Assembly (NCBI GenBank): GCA_020637895.1
Contig: JACKJP010000002.1
Location: 806,001-870,000 of the forward strand
DNA: 64,000 nucleotides
Direction: 5' to 3'
DNA from: Rhodobiaceae bacterium
GTDB taxonomy: Bacteria > Pseudomonadota > Alphaproteobacteria > Rhizobiales > Tepidamorphaceae
In this document: positions 17,037-27,508 of the stretch, piece by piece
Numbering within the stretch: the stretch's first letter is position 1
Layout: each line of letters starts with the position of its first letter
Made by a program: the position numbers and the translations under genes
Notes under the pieces: model-generated
What the model saw: the letters and a program-made list of their open reading frames with translations, nothing else
The model's database searches: none
What the model was told of the DNA's origin: nothing

Positions 17037-18839
17037 TCAGTCGTTCATCTTCAGCGCCGCGATGAACGCTTCCTGAGGAATTTCAACCTTGCCGAACTGC
17101 CGCATGCGCTTCTTGCCCTCTTTCTGCTTTTCAAGAAGCTTGCGCTTGCGGGTTACGTCGCCGCCATAGCATTTCGCCGTCACGTCCTTGCGCAGGGCCC
17201 TGATGGTCTCGCGCGCGATCACCTTGCCGCCGATGGCAGCCTGGATCGGGATCTGGAACATGTGCTGCGGGATCATGTCCTTGAGCTTCTCGCACATGGC
17301 GCGGCCGCGCTTTTCAGCCTGCGAGCGATGGACGAGGATCGACAGCGCGTCGACCGGTTCGGCGTTGACCAGTATCTGCATCTTTACAAGATCGCCGGTC
17401 TTGTAATCGGTCAGGTGATAGTCGAACGAGGCATAGCCCTTGGAGACCGATTTCAGGCGATCGTAAAAGTCGAACACTACTTCGTTGAGCGGCAGGTCGT
17501 AGACCACCATCGCGCGATTGCCGACATAGGAAAGATCCACCTGAATCCCGCGCCGGTCCTGGCAGAGCTTCAGAATGGCACCGAGATAATCATCTGGCGT
17601 CATGATCGTCGCGCGGATCCACGGTTCGGCGATTTCGTCGATCTTCACGACATCTGGCATATCGACGGGGTTATGGAGTTCCTTCTCGTCACCATTGGTG
17701 AGCGTCAGGCGATAAACGACCGACGGCGCGGTGGCGATGAGATCGAGATCGAATTCGCGCTCAAGCCGTTCCTGAATGATCTCCAGGTGCAGAAGCCCGA
17801 GAAACCCGCAGCGGAAACCGAAACCGAGCGCGGCGGAAGTCTCCATCTCGAATGAGAAACTGGCGTCATTCAGACGCAGCTTGCCCATCGCCGTGCGCAG
17901 ATCTTCAAAATCGGCGGCATCGATCGGGAAGAGGCCGCAGAAGACGACCGGCTGGGCCGGCTTGAAGCCGGGCAGCGCCGTCGCGCAGGGCTTGCGATCG
18001 TCGGTAATGGTATCGCCGACACGGGTATCGGCAACTTCCTTGATCGAAGCTGTGATGACGCCGATCTCGCCGGGCATCAATTCGTCCTTGAGAAGCAGGC
18101 TCGGGGTCATCACGCCGATACGGTCGATGTCGTAGACCGCGCCCGTGCCCATCATCTTGATGCGCTGGCCCTTCTTCATCCGACCGTCGATGACGCGTAC
18201 CAGCACCATGACGCCGAGATACGCATCGTACCAGCTGTCTACGAGGAGCGCCTTTAGCGGCTGATCGATATCGCCCTTGGGGGCCGGCAGGCGGTGCACG
18301 ATGGCTTCCAGAACCTCGTCTATGCCTAGGCCGGTCTTGGCCGAAACCAGGACGGCATCCGACGCATCGAGACCGATCACGTCCTCAATCTGCTGGCGGA
18401 TTCGGTCCGGCTCTGCGGCAGGCAGGTCGATCTTGTTGAGAACCGGGACGATCTCGTGGTTGTTGTCGATCGCCTGGTAGACGTTGGCGAGCGTCTGCGC
18501 CTCGACGCCCTGCGAGGCATCGACGACAAGCAGCGAGCCCTCGCACGCGGCAAGCGAGCGCGAAACCTCATAGGCAAAATCGACATGGCCGGGCGTGTCG
18601 ATGAGGTTGAGCGTATATTCCTTGCCGTCCTTCGCCTTGTAGAGAAGCCGGACGGTCTGCGCCTTGATCGTGATGCCGCGCTCGCGCTCGATATCCATGG
18701 AATCGAGCACCTGCTCCTTCATCTCGCGTTCCGACAATGTGCCGGTCGACTGGATGAGACGGTCCGCAAGCGTCGACTTCCCGTGATCGATATGGGCGAC
18801 GATCGAGAAGTTGCGAATATGGTCAATGGTCTTTGTCAT
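17037..18839 (-). CDS. lepA: Elongation factor 4 (LepA), back-translocating ribosomal GTPase
   Basis: 600 aa. It binds stalled 70S ribosomes and affects elongation and initiation under stress. The G domain begins at the N-terminus, with G1 AHIDHGKST at residues 15-23, G3 DTPGHVD near residue 77, G4 NKID near 131 and the LepA-specific SAKTGLGIDE. Domain II, domains III/V and the LepA C-terminal domain with RDVTAKCYGGDVTRKRKLLEKQKEGKKRM follow. Length and order match the family. ATG 18839 (MTKTIDHIRN) is preferred over GTG 18857, which only adds six residues. It is divergent from the PAS-chemoreceptor bicistron across 225 bases. Confidence 0.97.
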   Translation of the reverse strand: MTKTIDHIRNFSIVAHIDHGKSTLADRLIQSTGTLSEREMKEQVLDSMDIERERGITIKAQTVRLLYKAKDGKEYTLNLIDTPGHVDFAYEVSRSLAACEGSLLVVDASQGVEAQTLANVYQAIDNNHEIVPVLNKIDLPAAEPDRIRQQIEDVIGLDASDAVLVSAKTGLGIDEVLEAIVHRLPAPKGDIDQPLKALLVDSWYDAYLGVMVLVRVIDGRMKKGQRIKMMGTGAVYDIDRIGVMTPSLLLKDELMPGEIGVITASIKEVADTRVGDTITDDRKPCATALPGFKPAQPVVFCGLFPIDAADFEDLRTAMGKLRLNDASFSFEMETSAALGFGFRCGFLGLLHLEIIQERLEREFDLDLIATAPSVVYRLTLTNGDEKELHNPVDMPDVVKIDEIAEPWIRATIMTPDDYLGAILKLCQDRRGIQVDLSYVGNRAMVVYDLPLNEVVFDFYDRLKSVSKGYASFDYHLTDYKTGDLVKMQILVNAEPVDALSILVHRSQAEKRGRAMCEKLKDMIPQHMFQIPIQAAIGGKVIARETIRALRKDVTAKCYGGDVTRKRKLLEKQKEGKKRMRQFGKVEIPQEAFIAALKMND

Positions 18840-18977
18840 TGCGGCGGGGTCTAACACGCAATGCGGGCAGGCGGGAAGCGGTTTCAGACGCCCTCGCGGC
18901 GTTGGCGGGAACGATCAGCGACCGTGGACTCATACCTTCGTCGAATGGCGCCAATTGACGATACGGAAACAAGCGAG

Positions 18978-18993
18978 GTTAACCCGTCATTAA
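18978..18993 (-). promoter_or_regulatory. Full CtrA-type binding box upstream of the PAS-chemoreceptor operon
   Basis: Read on the minus strand this is TTAATGACGGGTTAAC, an exact match to the CtrA consensus TTAA-N7-TTAAC, in the divergent region between lepA and the PAS sensor gene. The box lies 71 bases before the PAS start codon. CtrA is the cell-cycle master regulator of Alphaproteobacteria and drives many motility and chemotaxis genes. Chance occurrence of the nine fixed bases in about 225 bases is low. A perfect 12-bp palindrome CGTATGCATACG follows at 19027-19038. Confidence 0.6.
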
Positions 18994-19064
18994 GCCCGCC
19001 TATCATATTAGTATTATTGAATTAATCGTATGCATACGTGACTAATTTCAGGGGGAGGAATGAT

Positions 19065-19577
19065 ATGTCCGTCACGGGAGTGGAAAGGTTCTTCGACGAA
19101 GACGAACTCATCGTCAGCAAGACCAATCTGAAAGGACACATCACATACTGCAATGACGTGTTCCTGCGCATCGCCGGCTATACGGAAAAAGAGTGTATCG
19201 GCCAGCCGCACAGCATGATCCGGCATCCCGACATGCCGCGCGCGATCTTTCAGCTGCTTTGGGAGACGGTCCAGGACGGGCGTGAAATCTTCGCCTATGT
19301 AATGAACCGCTGCAAGAATGGCGACCACTACTGGGTGCATGCCCACGTCACGCCGAGCCGCGACGGCGGCGGTAATATCATCGGCTATCATTCAAATCGC
19401 CGGGTTCCCGATCGCCGCGTGCTGCAGGCCGAGATCATCCCGCTTTACGCCAGGCTGCGTGCCGAGGAAGAGAAGTTCCAGAACCGGAAGGACGGACTGA
19501 CGGCATCGGCAGGACTCGTGGCGGCGATGCTGCGCGAACGCGGCAAGCCCTATGACGAGTTCGTCGCAACGCTCTAG
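19065..19577 (+). CDS. Stand-alone PAS-domain sensor, Aer-like (copy 1)
   Basis: 170 aa, a single PAS domain of the Aer type without membrane segments or an output domain. Diagnostic stretches are DELIVSKTNLKGHITYCND, RHPDMPRAIFQLLWET and NRCKNGDHYWVHAHVTPSRD, which in Aer form the flavin-binding core; an FAD or other cofactor is therefore likely but not proven. The C-terminal 50 residues (RNRKDGL... region) form a helical extension that could contact a partner. It starts at ATG 19065, with GGAGG six bases upstream; the earlier GTG at 19038 has none. Forty-two bases downstream begins a soluble chemoreceptor. The expected job is to sense redox or energy state and pass it to that receptor. A paralogue lies at 62487. 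Confidence 0.88.
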   Translation: MSVTGVERFFDEDELIVSKTNLKGHITYCNDVFLRIAGYTEKECIGQPHSMIRHPDMPRAIFQLLWETVQDGREIFAYVMNRCKNGDHYWVHAHVTPSRDGGGNIIGYHSNRRVPDRRVLQAEIIPLYARLRAEEEKFQNRKDGLTASAGLVAAMLRERGKPYDEFVATL

Positions 19578-19619
19578 TTCCAGTTTTCAAAAGCAATCAG
19601 AGAAGAAGGATGGAAACGC

Positions 19620-20771
19620 ATGTTTTCCAACCCGTACAAAACTGCCGTCATGAAAGCGCTGAAGGTGTGTGAGGCCGTCGCCGATGGGGACTTCGAGGCA
19701 CGGGTCACAGGGATTGCAGGATCGGGAGACGACGCGCGTCTGCTGCATGCGATCAATCGCCTGATCGACCGTTCGGATGCCTATGTGCGCGAGACCCGTG
19801 CTTCGCTGGAGTATGTCGCGACGAACCGATATTTCCGCCGGATTTCGGTGAACGGCATGAAGGGCTCATTCGGCGAGGCCGCCGGCGCCGTGAACGGCGC
19901 GATGGATGCGATCCAGAAGCGGGTCGCTAGCTTCGGCGCGGTAGTTGAGGCGTTCGAGACGCAAATGCAGGAAGTCGTGCATTCCGTGTCTTCCGCGGCG
20001 ACGGAGCTCGACAGCTCGGCTCATGAGATGGCCTCGACAACCCAGACTGCCGAAGAAAAGTCGCAGGCCATCGCAAGCGCCGCAGAGGAGGCTTCGGCAA
20101 ACATGAGCGCTGTCGCCGCTGCGACCGAAGAAATGACCCATACCGTCGAGGAAATCAGCAAGCAGACGATCAACTCCAGGCAGGTTACGAATGAAGCGGT
20201 GGATGCAGTGGCCAAGGCGAGGGTGGAGATAAACCGCCTCTCGGAGGCCTCAGAACGCATCGGCAAGGTCGTGTCGCTGATTACCGAGATCGCGGAGCAG
20301 ACAAACCTGCTCGCCCTCAACGCGACAATCGAAGCCGCACGCGCGGGCGAAGCCGGCAAGGGATTTGCCGTCGTCGCCTCGGAGGTCAAGGGGCTTGCCG
20401 GCCAGACTGCCAAGGCGACCGGCGAAATCAGGGCTCAGGTTGCCGACGTGCAGTCGGTTACACAAATCGTCGTGGAGGCAATGTCCTCGATCACCTCGAC
20501 AATCGACAAGGTCAGCGAAATCACTTCAGCCATTGCAACAGCCGCCGAGGAGCAGAGCGCCGCTGCCCGCGAAATTGCCGGCAGTACCAGCCAGGCCTCA
20601 CTCGGCGCACAGGATGTCAGCGCAAACGTCGCGATGGTCAGCCGGGTCGTTGGCGAGACAAGCACCGCTTCTCATCATGTGCTTGAAGCCTCCAGAGAGC
20701 TCTCGCAGCGGGGCGAAACGATGCGCACGGCCGTCGACGGTTTCATTACGGAAGTACGCAAAGTCGTCTGA
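19620..20771 (+). CDS. Soluble methyl-accepting chemotaxis protein (copy 1)
   Basis: 383 aa with no membrane segment. Residues 1-90 form a HAMP-like region (VCEAVADGDFEARVTGI, LLHAINRLIDRSDAY). The rest is a long coiled coil ending in the kinase-control tip near residue 223, EIAEQTNLLALNATIEAARAGEAGKGF, the most conserved stretch of all chemoreceptors, where CheA and CheW bind. There is no C-terminal CheR tether pentapeptide. The receptor is therefore cytosolic and would take its signal from the PAS protein encoded 42 bases upstream. AAGGA lies nine bases before ATG 19620. It ends at a strong terminator. A close paralogue begins at 63092. Confidence 0.94.
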   Translation: MFSNPYKTAVMKALKVCEAVADGDFEARVTGIAGSGDDARLLHAINRLIDRSDAYVRETRASLEYVATNRYFRRISVNGMKGSFGEAAGAVNGAMDAIQKRVASFGAVVEAFETQMQEVVHSVSSAATELDSSAHEMASTTQTAEEKSQAIASAAEEASANMSAVAAATEEMTHTVEEISKQTINSRQVTNEAVDAVAKARVEINRLSEASERIGKVVSLITEIAEQTNLLALNATIEAARAGEAGKGFAVVASEVKGLAGQTAKATGEIRAQVADVQSVTQIVVEAMSSITSTIDKVSEITSAIATAAEEQSAAAREIAGSTSQASLGAQDVSANVAMVSRVVGETSTASHHVLEASRELSQRGETMRTAVDGFITEVRKVV

Positions 20772-20790
20772 GCGGCGCGCCAAAAAGGAA

Positions 20791-20817
20791 AAGGCCCGCG
20801 CATTCATCGCGGGCCTT
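20791..20817. terminator. Hairpin terminator after the chemoreceptor gene
   Basis: A perfect 10-bp stem AAGGCCCGCG/CGCGGGCCTT with a 7-base loop, followed by TCTTC on the plus strand and AAAAGGAAAA upstream, which makes it usable from the minus strand as well, where pckA ends at 20840. Confidence 0.9.
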
Positions 20818-20839
20818 CTTCAAATGCGATGAAGGAACG

Positions 20840-22453
<1,614 letters not shown>

Positions 22454-22663
22454 CTGAGTGTCACTCCTGATCGTTCGAACGCCTGATATTGCGTCGGCAC
22501 GCTCCCTAACGTCGGTCAATTGCAAAAGGTTCTTAAGTGCCTTTTAGCGCGACCGCGCGCGCCTCCCCCCACAAAAACCGGGCCATCCTTTACGTTACCA
22601 TTTTGTCTGCCGCAAGGGAGTCGTTTGTCGCATCAGCGTCACATTTCCTGTCTTCAGGGTAAA

Positions 22664-23383
22664 TCAGCGTGACTTGCCACGTGCCTGATCGGCCATCTCC
22701 TTCAGAATCCTGCGCAAACGCTCAGGCGAGTCTGCCGGTTCAGGGAACGATATATGGCAGGCGCCCGCTTGCCCGACGAGCGTCAGCCCGGCTGAATCAG
22801 CCCCGGCGCAGCGCCAGTCCGAACCTTCAACGCCCCCGTAGTGGCGCGCGTAGAGAATCATCGCATCGCGATGATCGGCATTCATATGCGCAATGATGCC
22901 CGCCTGCGCGGCGGCCAGAGAGTCGATGCGCTGCGCGAGCAGGGCACCCGGATCGACGCCCGTGATACGCCCGAAGCCGGCAACCAGATGGCAGGCCTCG
23001 ATATCGAGGCGGTAAAACGAAAAATCGGCAAACCCGGCATATTGCGCCGCGCCCGGATGATGGCCGAGAAAGCGGGCGGATACCGCATCCGCCTCGACCT
23101 TGCGCATGCGGCCGCGCAGCGAGATACGCGGACGCACGAGCGCGGGGCCCTCACCCTCGCGCCGGTCCAGCAGTATTGACGCGCGGCCGTCGCGCTCGAG
23201 GTTCCTGGTATGGACGGCGAGGCGCGAAAGAAGCGTCAGCGGCGCGCCGTCATCATCGCTGGCAATCTCCACCAGCGATGCAAACGGGCCGCCCCTGTCA
23301 TCGAGCGTCGCAAGCGACCCGACGAGGCTGGTGCGCAAAAGACTGCGGGCCGTTGCCACGGGATCGAACTCGTCGCTGGGCAT
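22664..23383 (-). CDS. HugZ-like FMN/heme-binding split-barrel protein with DUF2470 domain
   Basis: 239 aa. The N-terminal half is a pyridoxamine-phosphate-oxidase-like split barrel (ATARSLLRTSLVGSLATLDDRGGPFASLVE) and the C-terminal half is a DUF2470 domain with IIAHMNADHRDAMILYARHYGG. This two-domain layout is the HugZ family, linked to heme handling: HugZ proteins degrade heme, and plant and cyanobacterial relatives bind it. No membrane segment is present. The gene stands between pckA and chvI on the minus strand; its ATG is 213 bases from the divergent chvI start. A role in heme-iron use or sensing is inferred from family only; FMN oxidoreductase activity is an alternative. Confidence 0.8.
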   Translation of the reverse strand: MPSDEFDPVATARSLLRTSLVGSLATLDDRGGPFASLVEIASDDDGAPLTLLSRLAVHTRNLERDGRASILLDRREGEGPALVRPRISLRGRMRKVEADAVSARFLGHHPGAAQYAGFADFSFYRLDIEACHLVAGFGRITGVDPGALLAQRIDSLAAAQAGIIAHMNADHRDAMILYARHYGGVEGSDWRCAGADSAGLTLVGQAGACHISFPEPADSPERLRRILKEMADQARGKSR

Positions 23384-23596
23384 TACCGTCCGCCTCCTGT
23401 ACCGCCGGCCATGTCAAGTCGACCGCATTTCCTTTGAAGGCGCAATTGGATAGGCTTGCCGAAGCCGCTGGCAATCCCTATCTGCGGCCAGACGCGCTGG
23501 CTGCCTTAATTTCGCCGATGATTGCCGCGCAGAAAGCGTCTGACCGATTGCAACGATGCCCGATCACACTGACAACGGCAACCGCCCGGAGTTCCC

Positions 23597-24295
23597 ATGC
23601 CGACAATTGCCCTGGTCGATGACGACCGCAACATCCTGACTTCCGTGTCGATGGCGCTGGAAGCGGAAGGCTATCGCATTCAGACCTACACCGATGGCGT
23701 TTCGGCGCTGGACGGGTTGAAGATCGCTCCGGTGGATTTGGCCATTCTCGATATCAAGATGCCGCGCATGGATGGCATGGAGCTTCTGCGCCGGCTTCGG
23801 CAGAAGTCCGAGCTTCCGGTCATTTTCCTGACGTCCAAGGACGATGAGATCGACGAGCTTTTCGGCCTCAAGATGGGCGCCGACGATTTCATCAAGAAGC
23901 CCTTTTCCCAGCGCCTGCTGGTGGAGCGCGTGCGGGCGGTGCTGCGGCGGGCGGCAAGCCGCGAACCGGGCGCGGCGCCGGTCGAAAGCGCCAAGGCGCT
24001 GGAACGCGGCCAGCTTGTCATGGACTCCGAGCGTCACACATGCACCTGGGGCAACAGGCCGGTTACGCTGACGGTGACCGAGTTCCTGATCCTTCAGGCG
24101 CTCGCGCAGCGGCCCGGCGTGGTGAAAAGCCGCAATGCGCTTATGGACGCGGCCTATTCGGATGAAATCTATGTCGACGACCGCACGATCGACAGCCACA
24201 TCAAGCGGCTTCGCAAGAAATTCAAGGCGGTCGATGACAGTTTCGATATGATCGAAACGCTCTATGGCGTCGGCTACAGGTTCCGCGAGATCTAA
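23597..24295 (+). CDS. chvI: ChvI/BvrR-type response regulator of an envelope-stress system
   Basis: 232 aa OmpR/PhoB-family regulator. The receiver domain is at residues 1-115 with the phosphate-accepting Asp52 in LAILDIKMPRMDG, the acidic pair VDDDRN near residue 7, Thr79 in LTSKDD and Lys101 in KKPFS. The winged-helix DNA-binding domain is residues 135-230. ChvI/ChvG (BvrR/BvrS in Brucella, ExoS/ChvI in Sinorhizobium) responds to acid and envelope stress and controls exopolysaccharide, motility and metabolic genes, which fits the exopolysaccharide locus in this window. The gene is followed after 32 bases by its kinase, and its upstream side is divergent from hugZ. Confidence 0.93.
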   Translation: MPTIALVDDDRNILTSVSMALEAEGYRIQTYTDGVSALDGLKIAPVDLAILDIKMPRMDGMELLRRLRQKSELPVIFLTSKDDEIDELFGLKMGADDFIKKPFSQRLLVERVRAVLRRAASREPGAAPVESAKALERGQLVMDSERHTCTWGNRPVTLTVTEFLILQALAQRPGVVKSRNALMDAAYSDEIYVDDRTIDSHIKRLRKKFKAVDDSFDMIETLYGVGYRFREI

Positions 24296-24327
24296 GACCG
24301 GCGCGCCGGGCCCGACAGTCGATTGAT

Positions 24328-26136
24328 ATGCCGGGCCGGAACGAACAAGGCGCAGCGCGGATCACGATGGCAACGCAAAGCGAATGGGCAGGAACTGAGC
24401 GCACGGCCGCCGAGAAGGCGGAACGGCGCTCGCGTCGCGTGCCCTCGATGCTGCGCCGGCTCGTCGACACAACCTTTTCCAGCCTGACCCGCCGGATCAT
24501 CGCGCTCAATCTGGTAGGCCTGTTCCTGATGGTGACGGGCATCCTGTTCCTGAACCAGTTCCGCGAGGGCCTGACCGACGCGCGGGTGCAGAGCCTGCTG
24601 ACGCAGGGCGAAATCATCGCCGGCGCCATAGCGGCCTCCGCCACGGTCGAACTCGACAGCGTCACCATCGATCCCAACAAGCTTCTCGAGCTTGGCGCCG
24701 GCGACAGTCTGGCGCCGACCGACCAGCAGCTCGGCCTCATCGATTTTCCGATCAATCCGGAACAGGTGGCGCCGGTTCTGCGGCGCCTGATCTCGCCAAC
24801 CAGAACACGCGCACGCATCTACGATCGTGAGGGCGTGCTGATCCTTGATTCCAAGCATCTCTACAGTCAGGGACAGGTGCTGCGGTTCGACCTGCCGCCG
24901 CCCGACGCCACCCAGCCTCCCTGGTATCGGCGGCTCTGGCGTTCCGTCCGGGCGCGCTTCCGTCGCGGCGACCTGCCCGTCTATCAGGAACTCGGGCCGA
25001 CCCAGGGACGCGACTATCCGGAAGTCTCCGCATCGCTGAAGGGGCAGCAGGCCTCGGTCGTGCGGGTCAACGATCTTGGTGAGATCGTCGTCTCGGTGGC
25101 CGTGCCGATCCAGCGCTTCCGGACCGTTCTCGGTTCGCTGATGCTTTCAACGCAGGGCGCCGATATCGACAATATCGTTCGCGCGGAACGCTACGCGATC
25201 CTGCGCATCTTCGTGATGGCCGCGCTGGTGACGACTTTGCTGTCGTGGCTGCTGGCGAGCACGATCGCCGGACCCGTCCATCGTCTCGCGGCGGCGGCCG
25301 AACGGGTAAGGCACGGCAAGAAGGGCCGCGAGAAAATCCCCGGCTTCGACGGCCGGCGCGACGAAATCGGCCACCTCGCCCATGCGCTCGACGACATGAC
25401 ACAGGCTCTCTATACGCGGATCGAGGCGATCGAACGTTTCGCCGCCGACGTCGCTCACGAACTCAAGAACCCGTTGACCTCGCTGCGCAGTGCCATCGAA
25501 ACGCTGCCGCTCGTCAAGTCGGCACAGGATCGCGAGCGCCTTCTGGCAGTGATCCATCACGACATACGCCGGCTGGACCGCCTCATCAGTGACATTTCCG
25601 ATGCCTCACGGCTCGACGCGGAACTCGCGCGCGAGGATGCCGAACCGGTCGATATCGCCAGGCTGCTCGATGCCGTTGTCGGCATGTCGCGCGATCTTGC
25701 CGAGAAGAACGGCGTATCGATACAACTCACCAACGAGCAGGCGAAGGGCGACAAGATGCCGATGCTCGTTGAAGGGCACGACAGCCGCCTCGCGCAGGTG
25801 GTCACGAACCTGATAGACAATGCCGTCTCGTTCTCGCCGCCGGGCGGTGAAGTGCGCCTGAGGGCGCGCCGGCGCGCCGACAAGATCGTTGTCACCGTCG
25901 ACGATGACGGCCCCGGCATTCCGGAAGGCAATCTGGAGCGGATTTTTCAGCGCTTCTATACCGATCGCGCCGACCGTTCGGGGTTCGGCCAGAATTCCGG
26001 GCTCGGGCTGTCGATCTCCAAGCAGATTGTGGAGGCCCATGACGGCACGATCCATGCCGAGAATCGCCAGGACGGCGAAGAGATCAAGGGTGCGCGCTTC
26101 ACCGTAATCCTTCCCGCTGCCGGTTTCGATGCGTGA
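24328..26136 (+). CDS. chvG: ChvG/BvrS-type sensor histidine kinase
   Basis: 602 aa. Order: a cytoplasmic lead with an Arg-rich run, first membrane segment at about residues 55-78, a periplasmic sensor domain (about 80-288), a second membrane segment at about 289-312, HAMP to residue 365, then the kinase. The phospho-accepting His377 lies in FAADVAHELKNPLTSLRSAIE. The ATP lid has N-box NLIDNAVSFSPPGG, G1 VDDDGPGIP and GLGLSIS. It phosphorylates the adjacent ChvI. In rhizobia the periplasmic repressor ExoR inhibits this kinase; no exoR is in the window. Start is uncertain: ATG 24328 or ATG 24367, neither with a clear ribosome site. Its end overlaps hprK. Confidence 0.93.
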   Translation: MPGRNEQGAARITMATQSEWAGTERTAAEKAERRSRRVPSMLRRLVDTTFSSLTRRIIALNLVGLFLMVTGILFLNQFREGLTDARVQSLLTQGEIIAGAIAASATVELDSVTIDPNKLLELGAGDSLAPTDQQLGLIDFPINPEQVAPVLRRLISPTRTRARIYDREGVLILDSKHLYSQGQVLRFDLPPPDATQPPWYRRLWRSVRARFRRGDLPVYQELGPTQGRDYPEVSASLKGQQASVVRVNDLGEIVVSVAVPIQRFRTVLGSLMLSTQGADIDNIVRAERYAILRIFVMAALVTTLLSWLLASTIAGPVHRLAAAAERVRHGKKGREKIPGFDGRRDEIGHLAHALDDMTQALYTRIEAIERFAADVAHELKNPLTSLRSAIETLPLVKSAQDRERLLAVIHHDIRRLDRLISDISDASRLDAELAREDAEPVDIARLLDAVVGMSRDLAEKNGVSIQLTNEQAKGDKMPMLVEGHDSRLAQVVTNLIDNAVSFSPPGGEVRLRARRRADKIVVTVDDDGPGIPEGNLERIFQRFYTDRADRSGFGQNSGLGLSISKQIVEAHDGTIHAENRQDGEEIKGARFTVILPAAGFDA

Positions 26137-26641
26137 GGCGAACGCCGACAGGATGGATGACGATACGATCCACGCCACCGCGGTGGCCATCGGCGAAAAG
26201 GCGGTCATCCTCCGCGGCCCGGCGGGAAGCGGCAAATCGCGGCTCGCATTTGCGCTGATCAATCGCGGGACGCCGCGGACATCGCATATGCTGATCGGGG
26301 ATGACCGCATCCATGCGTGTGCCGCCAATGGCAGGCTTGTGGTCAGCGGCCATGAACGCGTTGCCGGCCTGATCGAATTGCGCGGCGCCGGCATCATCAG
26401 GCTCCCGTTCCTGGCACGTGCCGTTGCAGGCCTTGTCGTCGATTGCCACAGGGCGCCGGAACGTCTGCCGGAGGGCGCTTTGCTGTGGGCGGACATCCGG
26501 GGCGTCAAATTGCCGCGGGCATTTGTCGATCCGACCGCGGGCGACGCCGCCGACCGTGTCATTGCGCTCAGCGCCATTGCCCGCGACGTCAACGCCTGGA
26601 ACCGGCTGGGCGACCCGGCGCTGTTTCCTTACGACGACTGA
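26129..26641 (+). CDS. hprK: HPr kinase, short alphaproteobacterial form
   Basis: 170 aa, about half the length of Bacillus HprK, because the N-terminal domain is absent and only the catalytic domain remains; this is normal in Alphaproteobacteria. The Walker A motif is GPAGSGKS at residues 30-37. LIGDDRIH and LIELRGAGI are the family's conserved regions, and FVDPTA and VNAWNRLGD lie further on. It would phosphorylate Ser49 of the HPr encoded downstream, stopping phosphotransfer to EIIA. ATG 26129 overlaps the chvG stop by eight bases; ATG 26153 (MDDDTIHATAV) fits rhizobial N-termini better and is a real alternative. A strong hairpin follows before the EIIA gene. Confidence 0.92.
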   Translation: MREANADRMDDDTIHATAVAIGEKAVILRGPAGSGKSRLAFALINRGTPRTSHMLIGDDRIHACAANGRLVVSGHERVAGLIELRGAGIIRLPFLARAVAGLVVDCHRAPERLPEGALLWADIRGVKLPRAFVDPTAGDAADRVIALSAIARDVNAWNRLGDPALFPYDD

Positions 26642-26670
26642 TTCAGACCGGCTGGCGGCAACGCGTGAAA

Positions 26671-26699
26671 GCCGGGGAAAGCGGGGTTGCTTTCCCGGC
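26671..26699. other. Strong hairpin between hprK and the EIIA gene
   Basis: An 11-bp stem, GCCGGG(G)AAAGC against GCTTTCCCGGC, with one bulged G and a 6-base loop. No run of T follows, so it is not a standard intrinsic terminator. It may be an attenuator, an mRNA end-protecting or processing element, or a remnant of a deleted gene. Confidence 0.5.
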
Positions 26700-26795
26700 G
26701 CGCTGATGAGCATGATGCCCGTCCTGCGGTCGCAAAAAGGCTTGGCCACTCGGCGGCACGCAGCGAGGGATGATCAACGGAGAGCGCCTTAACGC

Positions 26796-27200
26796 ATGAT
26801 CGGTCTTGTCGTCGTGACGCATGGCCGGCTGGCGGCGGAATTTCGCGCCGCGGTCGAGCACGTAGTGGGTCCGCAGGAGCGCTTCGAAACGATTTCGATC
26901 GGCCCGGACGACGACATGGAGGCGCGCCGTGTCGAAATTCTGGATGCCGTGCAACGCGCCGATGCCGGCGACGGCGTGATCATTCTGACCGACATGTTCG
27001 GCGGGACGCCGTCAAACCTTGCCATTTCCATCATGGGGCAGGCGCCGGTAGAGGTTCTTGCCGGGGTCAACCTGCCCATGCTCATAAAGCTCGCCAGCAT
27101 TCGTGGCAGCGCTACGCTGTCGGATGCCGTCCACACCGCGATGGAAGCGGGACGGAAATATATTTCCGTGGCCAGCGAGATTCTCAACGGAAGAGAATGA
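26796..27200 (+). CDS. PTS EIIA component, mannose/fructose family (regulatory PTS)
   Basis: 134 aa EIIA of the Man family. The phosphate-carrying His9 lies in VVVTHGRLAAEF, and the family motif ILTDMFGGTPSNLA is at residues about 62-75. No EIIB, EIIC or EIID partner is in the window, so this is the orphan regulatory EIIA typical of Alphaproteobacteria (ManX-like), not a transporter part. Its gene overlaps the HPr gene by four bases (ATGA), which implies coupled synthesis. It takes phosphate from HPr, and phosphate state is expected to signal to ChvG or other targets, as reported for related species. The gene is 154 bases after hprK. Confidence 0.94.
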   Translation: MIGLVVVTHGRLAAEFRAAVEHVVGPQERFETISIGPDDDMEARRVEILDAVQRADAGDGVIILTDMFGGTPSNLAISIMGQAPVEVLAGVNLPMLIKLASIRGSATLSDAVHTAMEAGRKYISVASEILNGRE

Positions 27201-27508
27201 ACGACCGCCACGCCGTGACCGTGCAGATATGCAATCGCAAGGGCCTGCATGCGCGGGCCTCGGCGGCTTTCGTGCGCACCGTGGAACAGTTCGACGCCGA
27301 CATTGCGGTGAGTTTCGACGGGCAGACGGTCGGCGGCGGCTCGATCATGGCGCTGCTGACGATGGCTGCAGGTCCCGGCAGTGAGATCGAGATCAGCGCT
27401 ACCGGGCCGGAAGCGGGAGACGCCATCGCGGCGCTCAAGGTACTTGTCGAAACCGGATTCGGCGAAGATACCGAAGGCCGTTGTCAGCCCGGCAAGGCCA
27501 CCATATAA
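27197..27508 (+). CDS. HPr phosphocarrier with Ser regulatory site
   Basis: 103 aa. The catalytic His18 is in RKGLHARASAAF, and Ser49 in GGGSIMALLTM sits at the position of Bacillus Ser46, the substrate residue of HprK. It passes phosphate from EI (PtsP, not in this window) to EIIA. The last 15 residues extend beyond the usual length of about 88 and have no recognisable motif. The ATG overlaps the EIIA gene by four bases. Its 3' end overlaps a palindromic element belonging to the following ahcY gene. With hprK and EIIA it forms the conserved alphaproteobacterial PTS module. Confidence 0.94.
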   Translation: MNDRHAVTVQICNRKGLHARASAAFVRTVEQFDADIAVSFDGQTVGGGSIMALLTMAAGPGSEIEISATGPEAGDAIAALKVLVETGFGEDTEGRCQPGKATI

